From: Tricholomella constricta
Taxonomy: Eukaryota > Basidiomycota > Agaricomycetes > Agaricales > Lyophyllaceae
Assembly (NCBI GenBank): GCA_013368375.1
Contig: JAACJP010000012.1
Coordinates: 868,001-932,000 of the forward strand
Length of the DNA: 64,000 nucleotides
Direction of reading: 5' to 3'
Position numbers and translations under genes: made by a program. A model generated the notes under the pieces. That model worked only from the letters and a program-made list of their open reading frames with translations, was not told the DNA's origin and ran no database searches. Shown here piece by piece: positions 37,589 through 48,211 of this stretch; position 1 is the first letter of the stretch; each line of letters begins with the position of its first letter.

Positions 37589-37635
37589 TTATATTATGTA
37601 CAGTAAGGAATGTAGTAAAGGCAGGCCTACCTGAC

Positions 37636-37902
37636 TGATGGCCAGATATGATCTAGAGTACGGAATCCTCAGTGTTCCGAGAAGGTAAGAACAGCTTTAG
37701 ATTAATCAATATACCTAGAGTACGGACTAGGGATATTGGGTAAATAGAAGAAGGGCTAGAGAACGGAAAGATACGTACATCCTCAGTGTTCCGAGAAGGT
37801 AAGAACAGCTGAGGATGGCGACGCGACTGAGCGGAGGTATATGTACGGTCACGTGCCAAGCAGTACGTAAGCGATGAGAAAGAACGGGGACAAGTCCCAA
37901 TA
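37636..37902 (-). repeat. copia 3' LTR (left copy)
   Basis: 267 bp, 266 identical to the copy at 54600-54866. It contains an internal direct repeat of CCTCAGTGTTCCGAGAAGGT (about 37667 and 37781) and a CACGTG motif (about 37851). With respect to the minus-strand element this is the 3' LTR; the adjacent purine-rich strand (complement of 37903-37912) would be the polypurine tract. Confidence 0.92.
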
Positions 37903-37949
37903 CAACCCCATCAGAGCGAAGTAATGGAAAGAAAGAATAAATAAGGAGA

Positions 37950-40693
37950 TCAGAGAGGAAGAGGAACCAGACCCAAGGAGCGACAGTGACGGAGATGTAA
38001 GGGAAGAGGAAGAAGCTTCGTAAGGATATCTGCGGTCATCTCGGAGGTGGAAATCCATGAGGTAACGAACGAGCCAGAGCGAATGTGTTCACGGATAAAA
38101 TGATAACGGATGTCTATATGCTTCGAGCGTGAAGAGGTGGAATCAGAGTTCGCAATTTCGATAGCGCTCTGGTTGTCACAGAGTAAGGGAAAAGGATGAG
38201 GAGCTGGGAGGCCAAGAGAGCGTAGAAATTGCCGGATCTAGATAGCTTCTTTCATTGCATGGGAGATTGACATATACTCTGCTTCGGTCGATGATAAAGC
38301 GATGGTGCGCTGTCGAATAGCGCTCCAGGAGACGAGGCTCGAATACATAAAGAATACGTATCCGGAAACGCTGCGGCGATCAGACTCGTCCGAAGCCCAG
38401 TCGGCATCCATCATTCCGCAGTCGCTAGGGACGAGGAGACGAAGAGGCGGACCAATGGGAGACTGGGAGAAGTTGTATTCCAGAGAGTAGTCAAGAGTCG
38501 AAATGAGGTAACGAAGGACTCCCTTAGCGGCAAGGAGATGGGCTCGAGACGGAGAGGCGTTGAATTGGCCGAGAGCCATAGCCGTGAACGCCAAGTCGGG
38601 ACGAGTGCATAAAGCAAGGTATAGGATAGATCCCACAAGGCGTTGAAAATGGACGGTGACCTCATCGTCCGGGACCTCAGGCAATGCATTAGGAGGAGCA
38701 GGAGGGAGAGACGACAGTTTCTTATGAAGTGGAAGAGAGGCGGGTGCCGCTGAGCTAAGATTGTACTGGGCAAGGAGATCGACGACGAATGACTTCTGGG
38801 AAAGCCAGAGTTTATTGAGGGAGCGGTCACGAGTCACGCGAATGCCCAGGTACATGGAGGCAGCACCGAGATCAACGACCTTAAAAGACTTGTTCATCTC
38901 CGAGAGGACCCAGTGATAAAGAGCAATGGAGTTCGTAGCAACGAGACCGTCATCGACGTGAACGGGGATGATGATGAGCAGAGGCTGATTGTCGGAAGGC
39001 ATTGGGATGGAAGGATGGGGAGGGGCCGTGAAGCGAGCATAGAAGACTGCGTGGTCGACATCGCAGCGAACTAGGCCAATGGACTCGAGTACGCGGCGAA
39101 GAAGAGCGTACCATTCATGGGAGGATTGCTTCAGGCCATAGATCGCACGAATGCATAGGTACACGAGAGTTTTATCGGCTTCAGGAAAACCCGGGATTTG
39201 CTTGCAGTAAAGGAGGTGGAATAGCAGGGCATTGAGGAAGGCCGTTTTGACGTCGAATGTGAAGAGATGTAAATTATGCTTGGTGGCGAAGGCGAAAACA
39301 ATGCGGATGCTGGTCAATTTAGCGACGGGGGAATACGTATCGCCATAATCTTCCGGACGCTGAGCAAAACCACGAGCAACTAGACGAGCCTTCTCAAGAC
39401 CCCGTATGATGGATCCATCGGGATTGTGTTTGAAGTCGTATACCCAGCGAAGACCTATGGCTTTGTGGCCTGGAGGGAGGGTACACAGCTTAAAAACACC
39501 AAGATCCATAAGACTTTGATATTCTCGCTGCATCGCGGCAAGCCAGACGGGAGCGTCGGGACGGGAGATAGCCTCAGCGTAGCTAGCCGGAGGTTCATCA
39601 GGATTGAATGGGCGAGGAGTCTTCCAACGAAGAGCCTCGGGATGAGCGGAATAGGCCTTATAGTCGGCGATAGCTGAAGACTCCATGGATAAGAGATCCG
39701 AGGGAATCGAAGTGAATGTGTCCGCGGAAAGAAGGGAAATGAAATCCTCGATGGCATCGTCGGAATGAAGCGGGAAGTCAACCCCAGAAAGCGCAGAGTC
39801 AGCAAACTGTCGAGCCGCCCGGTTAGCACGAAGACGAGCAAGGTTATCATCACGATTCTTAATGGACTCAGCGTATTCGCGTCCACGGTCGGTTAAGGAA
39901 GGGATTTGACGAGGACGGGGCTGGACAGGAGAATCTCCAGAAGGCGATACGGTGACGAGAGGAGGAGAGGGAAGAGAATCGGAGGACGGAGGAGAGGTCG
40001 AGGACGAAGGAGAAGGGGGGGTCACCGCAACATTGTGAGGACGAAGAGCCCCACGGACGCTTTCATTGAAGATAACGTCACGAGAAAAAGAGTATTTCCC
40101 GTTAAGATCCTGAACACGCCAGCCAATACGATGTTCTTCATACCCCACAAAAATGGCTTCAAAACGGCGTGGACCACCTTTGGAACGAAGCTCAGGGGGA
40201 ATAGCGACGAAACACTGGCAACCCCAGACTCGGAGATGTGCCAAATCCGGCTTCTTTCGCTCCATAAGTTCATAAGGTGTGAGAGGAGCATCGAGGGTAG
40301 AAGTGGGAAGTCGATTACGAAGGTATTGTGCAGTAAGAATCACATCACCGAAGAACGAAGGAGGTAAACCAGAGTCGGCGAGAAGTGTCTGGGCGGAGTC
40401 CTGAAGAGTGCGCATATAGCGTTCAGCCTTGCCGTTTTGAGAGTGTGCGTATGCGGCAGTAACTTGGTGTTCGACACCACGCGACGCGAAATGTTCTTTG
40501 AGAACACTTCCCACAAATTCACCAGCGCCATCGGAACAGACCGCACGCACACGTTGGCCAGATTTCAGTTCCCAAGCAGCTTCAGTGTCTTTGTAATGGG
40601 AGGTCGCAGCATCCTTATGTGAGAGAAGACGGGTACTCCCAAAATTCGAATAATCATCGAGAATTGAATGAAAGAATGTATGACCTTGTGGCG
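37950..40693 (-). pseudogene. copia pol, second part: integrase, reverse transcriptase, RNase H
   Basis: Continues the polyprotein from across the nested gypsy element. The frame is open from 40693 leftward: integrase core CSDGAGEFVG and the catalytic Glu in AHSQNGKAERYMRTL, then reverse transcriptase (WVYDFKHNPDGS, TFDVKTAFLN, active site VHVDDGLVAT) and RNase H (MDADWASDESDRRSVSGYV, LSSTEAEYMS). At 38238-38240 a TAG interrupts the frame directly after AMKEAI, where related elements have a conserved Trp, so TGG to TAG is the likely change. The frame then stays open through the RNase H tail (LRSLGLPAPHPFPLLCDNQS) to a TGA at 37950-37952. No other stop is seen, so the element was intact until recently. 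Confidence 0.88.
40689..40693. repeat. 5-bp target duplication of the gypsy element, left
   Basis: TGGCG here and at 51657-51661 flank the gypsy LTRs exactly. Removing the element and one copy restores the copia integrase reading frame (10,968 bp, a multiple of three), which proves the order of insertion. Confidence 0.95.
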
Positions 40694-40914
40694 TGTAAGG
40701 GCGCTTACTATCTTATCGACTAAGCTGATCTAATCGTATCTTATCGACACGATTATGCTATTGTTTGGCAACACCTTCCGGTGTTGCCTATTTAATCCTT
40801 TACATTACATAATTAAATAGTAGACCTTGTACACCTATACGTAGCAATCGACAGACTTGTCAAGCTTACGTCTAGCGTGCACAGCAAGGTCCCCAATCTT
40901 GTAACTCCGTTACA
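40694..40914 (+). repeat. gypsy 5' LTR
   Basis: 221 bp, TGTAAGG...GTTACA. It holds a perfect hairpin GGCAACACC-TTCC-GGTGTTGCC at 40767-40788 followed by the AT-rich stretch CTATTTAATCC (40788-40798). After the LTR there is a T7 run rather than an obvious tRNA primer site; AGCAAGGT inside the LTR (40883-40890) can pair with ACCTTGCT just downstream (40927-40934), which may hint at self-priming as in Tf1/sushi-type elements, but 8 bp is weak evidence. Confidence 0.93.
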
Positions 40915-41337
40915 TTTTTTTAAGCTACCTTGCTTTCTATTGCTGCGTACCCACGACATTACGCAGAACCACATTCCATTTAGAACACCCATCATCAAAA
41001 GAACCCACGAGACCCAGACCCGATGACACCAACTCCCACATCCGGAAAGAGCTGAACTCCGGTCTTCGAGGATGCGCTCGCAGCGCATCCTCCATCACAA
41101 CTTCCACTGCAACCAGTGGAAGTCGGATCAGTCGCTGGTGGACAAAGTCCACCAGCGCAGAATACACTAGGATTAGAATCGGAGGAACCTTGGCCGATAG
41201 CAAGCACCAATGTGCCGGGGAGCTTGGCCGACGAATTGGCCCGGTCATATCGACCTGGCCCCACGGCAGGAAGCAGATGGCCAGACAGCCGTCTGTCAAG
41301 TAGAGCGTTCGGGGCGTCCACCCTGAGCATAGTCAAG

Positions 41338-44115
41338 ATGGAGTCGGACGAAGACGACTTGTCCGACCCCGAGGCCAATGAAGAAGAAGCCAGCGATAGG
41401 GAATTGCTGGCGCTAAAAGTGAAGCAATTCTGGGACACCACCGATGTTGTTAGCGAACATCGACGAAGACGACTAGAGGAACGAGTGGATAGGCTCGTTC
41501 TACGATCAACCGGAGCACAGTCCGTTGGAGAAATGGTCGTACAGGAGTATGCCGACCGATACTTGGAAGCGCTGTCCGTAGTAGTTACGGAATACAGGAA
41601 GAAGTACCCTAAGGGAACTTCGAATTCAGCAGTCAGCTCGATCGCTGGGACTCCTATACCTAAGAAAGCTCCGCTCAACAAAGGAAAAGGTCGTTGGGAT
41701 GACCTTTTCACCCCGCAAGCAGTGGCCTCGGGATCGAACCAGCCTCTTGATGAGGCTGCTATGGCAGTATCTGCGCTGCATCAAGCGCGCCAGTTAGGAG
41801 AATCTGACGACGATTATCGTCGTCGGGCCGCGGCAGCGAAACGCGAAAGAATGACTCGCGAAGAGCACCTTGCGCAACCACAAGGTTCCCGATGGGCCCC
41901 TGTTAGTGAGTCTACATTAGACCCACCCACTGAGCGTAAGGACACGAATTCGCAACTAGCTGGCACTGAAAGCGTGCCAGCTATTCAAGTACCTCCGGAG
42001 GCTAAGGATGGCCGTGTTCCATTAGCGAAAGAGTGGAACAACCGGATCGCTTACCAGCGTCTGAGAAATGCTGATCTATCACGGAGCAAGTTCACGAATT
42101 ATGACGACCAAGGAGTCGTCTTTGAAGGACATATGCCTGTGGATGAGATGGCGAGGCAATGGGCCTCGCAAACTCAAGGTTCGGATGGTGGGTTAGTAAC
42201 TGGATTGGAAGCCGTCGAAAAGAATAATTCGACGGCGATAGCTAACGGTCGTCGAGACATGCGGGTTCAAATAAGTGAACCCGCGGAATATGCGCAGCCT
42301 CGAGCTCAGACTCGAGGCTATTCAATGCCTGCTCCGATCCGCCGGAGTCAATCAATTGCGGACGGAATACATGCTGCCGGAGAGCAGCATAAAACTAAGA
42401 TGCATGAGCGATTGCATCAATTAATGCACGAGCGTTTGTCGGTACGACTGTCGCTTCCGGACGGGATGAAATCTCGGCGTGCGGACTCAAAGTCCGTAGG
42501 CACTTATAGTGGAAGTGCAAAGTTCGGCGACCTTGAAGAATGGCTGTCGAGCCTCGTCGTGATGCTGGCAGTGAGCCAGTTTGGAGGAGAAGAACGCGAC
42601 CAAGAGCGCGTTCTGATAACATCCGAGTTTCTCGATGGCGAAGCTCGAAAGTGGTACAATCGCCACGTTATACATGTGAACCGCGAGAAGCAGTTCTGGA
42701 CGTTTGAAGACGTCGTACTTGGATTGTATGACCGGTTCGTGCTACCCTCAACCATGCAAGATGCTCGTAACGACTTTAATGCCGTTACTTACTCGGCGAG
42801 CAAAGGAATACAAGGTTTATATGATGACCTTGTGGACCATGCCATGAATATGGCAGCAAGAACGGACGATTGGACGTTCCTGGAGAAATTCCTCAAGACA
42901 CTTCCGCGTGAGATGCGGAAGGCATTATTCGATGACGGGCTATCACCCGAAATCAACACGGCCCAAGAGTTCCTAGCGGTGGGCTTAGCACACCAAGCCA
43001 CCCAGAAGACGGCTGATTACTTTGAGCGGAACATAACCGCTCAGCGAAATCAACCGAGTCAACCGCGGAAACCAGATGGGGGGCGAGTAAACACCCCACA
43101 AAACAATTTCAACAGGACTCGACGTGTGTTTGGCGCACTTAATGAAAAACCATACGCCAAGCTAGCGTATCAGGATCAACCGGGACGTGGAGAGCAAAAG
43201 CTCCACGTCGAGAAACCAGCGATGAAGACGGGAGATCGTCCGCGTTACGATCAAACCAAAAACCACAATCATCACAACCACCCCCCGGGGGAAGTGTGCT
43301 TTAATTGTGGGAAACTAGGGCATTTTGCAAAAGATTGCAAACAGCCCAAGAAACAGCGAGCGTTCCTACGGGCCGCACGTACAGCGGCACCTGACGCAGC
43401 AAGTGAGGCGGACGACGAAGATACTTCTACCGAGGACCCGGACGGACGAGACAATGGACGCCCTGAGACCGAGGCGGACAATGAAGACGAAGGCGATGAG
43501 TTCGTAGATATGGAGGTCTACGAAAATGAATACTATGCTCGGGACGATGAGACCGAGCGTATGTTTGCAATGACAGAAGTCATTGCGTCAGAAGAACGCA
43601 ATGATAAACCACCAAGTCGTAAAGTGAAAGTGCGGACGGGTAGGGACAAGATTGCTCGTCCCGTAGTCCCGATAAAGGACAAGGAGTGCCTGGTCACCTA
43701 CATTAATGTAGGTGGACATGAGGCTTGGACCCTCTGGGATTCTGGGAGTACGACTACCGGACTTACGCCGTCATTCGCTCAAGTGGCCGATATTCGAGTG
43801 TTTCCGTTGGAGGATCCATTAATCCTCCAGCTCGGAACTAAAGGAAGTCGGGCCACAGTAAATTTTGGCACGACGGTGGAAGCCGTTCTTCCAGGGTTTA
43901 AAGGCAAGGTTTACATGGACCTTGCTAACTTTGATCGATACGACGTGATTATAGGCACGCCGTTTATGCGCGCAAACAACGTCGTGCTGGACTTTAACCG
44001 TGACGAAGTTGTCGTCAATGGAGTCGCTACACCAGCGACTAAAGTAAAAATGGAGGATACCGCGATGGCCGAGTTAGACGCCATCGGTCATTGGAGAAAC
44101 GAAGAGAATGACTAA
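41338..44115 (+). CDS. gypsy Gag with zinc knuckle and aspartic protease
   Basis: The first ATG in the frame is 41338 (MESDEDDLSDPEANEEEASD); the frame is open from about 41056 without an earlier ATG. An acidic N-part is followed by a capsid-like region (FGDLEEWLSSLVVMLAVSQF, FLDGEARKWYNRHV, VVLGLYDRFVLPSTMQDARN, as in retrotransposon gag). The zinc knuckle VCFNCGKLGHFAKDCKQ lies at about 43296-43347. A retropepsin-like domain ends the protein: AWTLWDSGSTTTGLTPSFA, then VIIGTPFMRANNVVLDF. The active site is DSG. The stop TAA at 44113-44115 lies just inside the pol frame, which is -1 relative to this one. At about 925 residues it is long for a gypsy Gag-protease, partly through low-complexity charged stretches. 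Confidence 0.9.
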   Translation: MESDEDDLSDPEANEEEASDRELLALKVKQFWDTTDVVSEHRRRRLEERVDRLVLRSTGAQSVGEMVVQEYADRYLEALSVVVTEYRKKYPKGTSNSAVSSIAGTPIPKKAPLNKGKGRWDDLFTPQAVASGSNQPLDEAAMAVSALHQARQLGESDDDYRRRAAAAKRERMTREEHLAQPQGSRWAPVSESTLDPPTERKDTNSQLAGTESVPAIQVPPEAKDGRVPLAKEWNNRIAYQRLRNADLSRSKFTNYDDQGVVFEGHMPVDEMARQWASQTQGSDGGLVTGLEAVEKNNSTAIANGRRDMRVQISEPAEYAQPRAQTRGYSMPAPIRRSQSIADGIHAAGEQHKTKMHERLHQLMHERLSVRLSLPDGMKSRRADSKSVGTYSGSAKFGDLEEWLSSLVVMLAVSQFGGEERDQERVLITSEFLDGEARKWYNRHVIHVNREKQFWTFEDVVLGLYDRFVLPSTMQDARNDFNAVTYSASKGIQGLYDDLVDHAMNMAARTDDWTFLEKFLKTLPREMRKALFDDGLSPEINTAQEFLAVGLAHQATQKTADYFERNITAQRNQPSQPRKPDGGRVNTPQNNFNRTRRVFGALNEKPYAKLAYQDQPGRGEQKLHVEKPAMKTGDRPRYDQTKNHNHHNHPPGEVCFNCGKLGHFAKDCKQPKKQRAFLRAARTAAPDAASEADDEDTSTEDPDGRDNGRPETEADNEDEGDEFVDMEVYENEYYARDDETERMFAMTEVIASEERNDKPPSRKVKVRTGRDKIARPVVPIKDKECLVTYINVGGHEAWTLWDSGSTTTGLTPSFAQVADIRVFPLEDPLILQLGTKGSRATVNFGTTVEAVLPGFKGKVYMDLANFDRYDVIIGTPFMRANNVVLDFNRDEVVVNGVATPATKVKMEDTAMAELDAIGHWRNEEND

Positions 44116-47100
44116 AAGTCACAGTAGAAGATGATGATGATCCTGATAACGAGGGTAGGCCGATAAACAGCCTACCAAAGGATCACCCAGCACTTCTATT
44201 ATCCGATGAAGAGTTTCAAGAAACTCTTAAGGAGGGGGATAAGCCACCTCCGAAGAAGAGAAAACCCCAACGACAACAGCAGAAGGCACAAAACGAGCCT
44301 TCGAACGAACGAGCACGGACTCACGAGCCATGCGAAGAACGCCAGCGCGATAATGAAGCGCGTAAGACGAGCGGGGCCGACAAGGATACGGAATCAGAGC
44401 CGTATACGAATGCGAGTAATCGATCATTTTGGGATAGACCAAATCCACATCCACAATATGAGTGGATGTTCGACCCACGGATGCCGCAAGAATGGAACGC
44501 AGTAATAGCGTCAATGCGGGCTCACGAAGGAAGAAATGTAGGCACGCGAGGACAAGCGTACCGAAATCCACGGCCTGAGGAAGTATCGGAGCCAACGGAA
44601 ATGAATTTTCCGGTGAATATACAACGGGCTAAACGGCCGTTGTATCGGTTACCAGTGAAGGATGAGAGTGACTTTGCTCTCGTAAAACTACGAGCTAGGT
44701 TTGATGTTAAACCCAGCAATAAAGACACAGCGCACATTCGCGCTGCAAGAACGGTGAACGGAAAAGGTAAGGCACCCAATGGAGGCCTTACCACGGAAGA
44801 TTATCCACGACTTCGCCAGCAATGGCATGACGAATTCGAAGATATGGTGGGTGGTACGAAACAACAGCTACCACCCTGGCGGGAAGTCAATCACGAAATT
44901 ACTCTCGTCGACGATGAGAAACAGTACCAGTACCACGCGCCGAGGTGCCCAATGTCCCTTCGCGAGGAATTCTACGCGAAGGTCAATCGGTATACAGATT
45001 CTAAATGGTGGGAGCCTCGTTCGGTAAAGCAAGCAGCGCCGCTGCTATGCATCCCGAAAAAAGACGGCTCCCTGAGAACACCCTTGGACGCACGGCAGCG
45101 TAACGACAATACGATCAAGGATGTTACGCCCTTGCCAGACCAAGAAATCATTCGCGAGGATGTTGCCAGAGGGAAGATACGATCAAAGATTGACTTAACG
45201 GATGCGTACGAACAAGTACGCATCCTCGAGAAGGACGTACACAAGACCGCCTTTGCAACGATAGCGGGAACGTACATTAGCAACATAATGCAGATCGGGG
45301 ACTGTAACGCCCCCGCAACATTTCAACGATTAATGACGTCAATTTTTCGGGACGTCATTGGGAAGTTTATGCATGTATACTTGGACGACATATTCATATT
45401 TTCGAACTCCATCGAAGAACATGAAGATCATCTTCGAGTAGTGTTCGAACGATTACGCGAACAGTCCCTTTATTTGAAGTGGAAGAAATGCGAACTATAT
45501 TCGGATCGCGTCGATTGCCTTGGTCATATAATCGACGACCAAGGAATTCACCCCGACGCCGATAAATTGGCACGGATTCGCGATTGGAGGGTCCCACGGA
45601 ATTACAACGATATACAGCGATTCGTTGGATTGGTTAATTATCTGGGTCAATTCCTCCCAGATATATCCGCGTACACTGGGCCACTAATGGCGATGACCGA
45701 GAATGGGTTGCCATTCTATTGGAGACCAATTCATCAACGATGCTTTGAAATGATAAAGCATATATGTTGCACGACGCCAATTATTCGGCCTATTCAACCG
45801 AAGACAGACGAACCAATTTGGATTATATGTGACGCCTCCAAGTCAGGCGTCGGTGCGATGTATGGTCAAGGACCTATGTGGATCCAAGCTCAGCCGGCTG
45901 GATTCATGTCCAAAAAATTCACGAATGCACAGCAGAATTACGCCGTGCATGAACTCGAAACCTTAGCTATCCTCGAAGCATTACTTAAGTGGGAGGATAA
46001 ACTTGTGGGCTATAAAATCCACATCATTACCGACCACAAAGCCCTCGAATTCTTTAAGACCCAGGTGAATTTATCACCTAGGCAGCGTCGATGGATGGAA
46101 TACATGTCGCGATTTAACTTCGACATTACCTATGTGAAAGGCGAACTGAATAAAGTCGCCGACTGTCTATCGCGATATTTCGAGAGCGATAACCATCACG
46201 ATCGTTACGACGTCCACGACTTCGTAGCTGCCGATGCTAGAATCGATCCTACTGGTGAAGATTTACCAGTACCACGATACCATGAAATCGTGGAAAAAGT
46301 AGTTGAAATTCGAGCGATGAAGGACGTAGAAATACGTCGAAGCAAGCGTCTTCAAGAACGCCAGGAGGATCGAGATGTAGAAGCCCAGATAATGGAGGCT
46401 GCGGCACCAAGTATTGCATCCGGACCATCGTCACACCTTCAAAAAAGCCAGAGGCCAACCGAACAGGAACATACGGTCGGAGATATGGTCCTCGGAAGGG
46501 ACACAGTTGCCCCTCCCCCAGACAAAACGGACGAAAAGATCCGTAACGACGTTATCCTGGGATACCCAAAGGATAAACTATTTTCAGTGATTCTCACTAA
46601 CCCAACGGACTTTCGTACATTCACTACGAAAGACAATCTGATTTGGACCACGAACGCTATAAATGATAGCGTTCTATGCATACCGCGAGAACCCGAGATC
46701 ATCACGTCAATTGTTGAGCAAGCCCATAAAACTATGGGCCATTTCGGTGCCGAACGGACTACTGAATATATTCGACGATGGTATTGGTGGCCATCACTAG
46801 CCACGACTGTTCGTACGTTTTGTAAAACGTGCGAGTATTGCCAACAGATCAAGACGTCAAATCAGAAACCGTTAGGGAAACTACATTCCCTGCCAGTACC
46901 CACTAAGCCTTGGGATTCTATCGGAATGGACTTTATCGGTCCATTTCCAGAATCAAAGGGATATAACTACCTATGGGTAGTAATTTGTCGTATGACGAGT
47001 ATGGTGCATATGATACCCATACATACAACGATGACGGCAGCCCAATTATCATGGGTATACCTACGGGAAATCGTCAGGTTACATGGCCTGCCAAGCTCGA

Positions 47101-48011
47101 TCGTAAGCGACCGAGACTCTAAGTTTACCTCGCGCTGGTGGCGCGAACTACATAAATTATTAGGAGCTAAGCTTCTAATGTCGACATCTTTCCATCCTCA
47201 GACGGATGGACAGACGGAGCGAGCCAATCGTAGTATTGGCCAGATATTTCGCGCCGTTGTAAGGCATGACCAAAAGGATTGGGTAGATCGTATACCCATG
47301 GCCGAGTTCGCGATAAATGCGAGCGTATCGGCTACCACCAAGTTCGCTCCATTTGAGTTGAATGGTGGATACATGCCATCCATGTTGAAAGAGATACGCT
47401 CAGACAGCGTAATACCAAAGGGAATTCGGGAATACGCTGAACGCGCATTGCAGAACATAGCGGAGGCGCATGACGCTATAATCGAAACGCGCGTATTTCA
47501 AACGCGCGAGGCAAACAGGCGTCGATCCACTGGTCCGGAAATAAAGGGGGGTGACTTGTTATATTTATCTACCAAGAACTTGAACCTTCCCAAGGGACGC
47601 GCCCGGAAATTATGTCCGAAATTCGTCGGGCCCTACAAAGTATTGAAGGCCATGCCAGACACGTCGAACTATACGCTGGAATTACCTACGGCGCTTATGG
47701 AACGTCGAATACATCCAACATTTCACATATCGCTGTTGCGCCCATACTACGCAACAAACGATGCAATGTTCCCTAATAGAACTCACCCGGAACCCTATGA
47801 TTTTGGGGCGCCGGACGATCACGAATGGTTTGTCGAAGAGATTTTGGGCCATAGATGGACCCAAAATAATAAAGTGGAATACCAAGTTAGGTGGAGTCTA
47901 GGTGACACCACCTGGGAATCGCACAACAATTGTAACAAGTTAGCGGCATTGGACCGCTACTTGGAATTGCAAGGGGTGGGCAGCGCATCGAGGTTGCCGC
48001 GACGAACCTAG
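44112..48011 (+). CDS. gypsy Pol: RT, RNase H, integrase, chromodomain
   Basis: The frame is open from 44112 and overlaps the gag stop by 4 nt; the first ATG is 44466 (MFDPRMPQEWNAV), so expression needs -1 frameshifting, reinitiation or a spliced message. Reverse transcriptase: KKDGSLRTPLDARQRNDNTI, KIDLTDAYEQVRI, active site HVYLDDIFIFSNS, CLGHIIDDQGIHPDADKL. RNase H: WIICDASKSGVGAM, YAVHELETLAIL, IHIITDHKALEFF. Integrase: zinc-binding HKTMGHFGAERT and CKTCEYCQQ, catalytic MDFIGPF, VSDRDSKFTSRWW, HPQTDGQTERAN (D, D, E). The C-terminal chromodomain reads WFVEEILGHRW and YQVRWSLGDTTWESHNN. All catalytic residues are present and no stop interrupts 1,300 codons. Confidence 0.93.
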   Translation, partial: LKVTVEDDDDPDNEGRPINSLPKDHPALLLSDEEFQETLKEGDKPPPKKRKPQRQQQKAQNEPSNERARTHEPCEERQRDNEARKTSGADKDTESEPYTNASNRSFWDRPNPHPQYEWMFDPRMPQEWNAVIASMRAHEGRNVGTRGQAYRNPRPEEVSEPTEMNFPVNIQRAKRPLYRLPVKDESDFALVKLRARFDVKPSNKDTAHIRAARTVNGKGKAPNGGLTTEDYPRLRQQWHDEFEDMVGGTKQQLPPWREVNHEITLVDDEKQYQYHAPRCPMSLREEFYAKVNRYTDSKWWEPRSVKQAAPLLCIPKKDGSLRTPLDARQRNDNTIKDVTPLPDQEIIREDVARGKIRSKIDLTDAYEQVRILEKDVHKTAFATIAGTYISNIMQIGDCNAPATFQRLMTSIFRDVIGKFMHVYLDDIFIFSNSIEEHEDHLRVVFERLREQSLYLKWKKCELYSDRVDCLGHIIDDQGIHPDADKLARIRDWRVPRNYNDIQRFVGLVNYLGQFLPDISAYTGPLMAMTENGLPFYWRPIHQRCFEMIKHICCTTPIIRPIQPKTDEPIWIICDASKSGVGAMYGQGPMWIQAQPAGFMSKKFTNAQQNYAVHELETLAILEALLKWEDKLVGYKIHIITDHKALEFFKTQVNLSPRQRRWMEYMSRFNFDITYVKGELNKVADCLSRYFESDNHHDRYDVHDFVAADARIDPTGEDLPVPRYHEIVEKVVEIRAMKDVEIRRSKRLQERQEDRDVEAQIMEAAAPSIASGPSSHLQKSQRPTEQEHTVGDMVLGRDTVAPPPDKTDEKIRNDVILGYPKDKLFSVILTNPTDFRTFTTKDNLIWTTNAINDSVLCIPREPEIITSIVEQAHKTMGHFGAERTTEYIRRWYWWPSLATTVRTFCKTCEYCQQIKTSNQKPLGKLHSLPVPTKPWDSIGMDFIGPFPESKGYNYLWVVICRMTSMVHMIPIHTTMTAAQLSWVYLREIVRLHGLPSSIVSDRDSKFTSRWWRELHKLLGAKLLMSTSFHPQTDGQTERANRSIGQIFRAVVRHDQKDWVDRIPMAEFAINASVSATTKFAPFELNGGYMPSMLKEIRSDSVIPKGIREYAERALQNIAEAHDAIIETRVFQTREANRRRSTGPEIKGGDLLYLSTKNLNLPKGRARKLCPKFVGPYKVLKAMPDTSNYTLELPTALMERRIHPTFHISLLRPYYATNDAMFPNRTHPEPYDFGAPDDHEWFVEEILGHRWTQNNKVEYQVRWSLGDTTWESHNNCNKLAALDRYLELQGVGSASRLPRRT

Positions 48012-48211
48012 AATGTGGCGCGGTCATGTGATCACGGCGATCAGAAAAATTACATAACCATCAAAAGTTATGACAGAAGGTTAAATATGTTTTGGCGCTA
48101 GGACGCGCAACCAAATTTTCAACCAACAACCACAACATGTACCCAACCGCAGGAGCAAATTCAAGCAACGACGCGACTTGAGGCGGCGACAGCCGCACCG
48201 ACTATCAAAAT

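Noticed and set aside
41056..41337. Gag starting upstream at about 41116
   Set aside because: The frame is open but has no ATG before 41338, and the stretch is the hairpin-rich leader.
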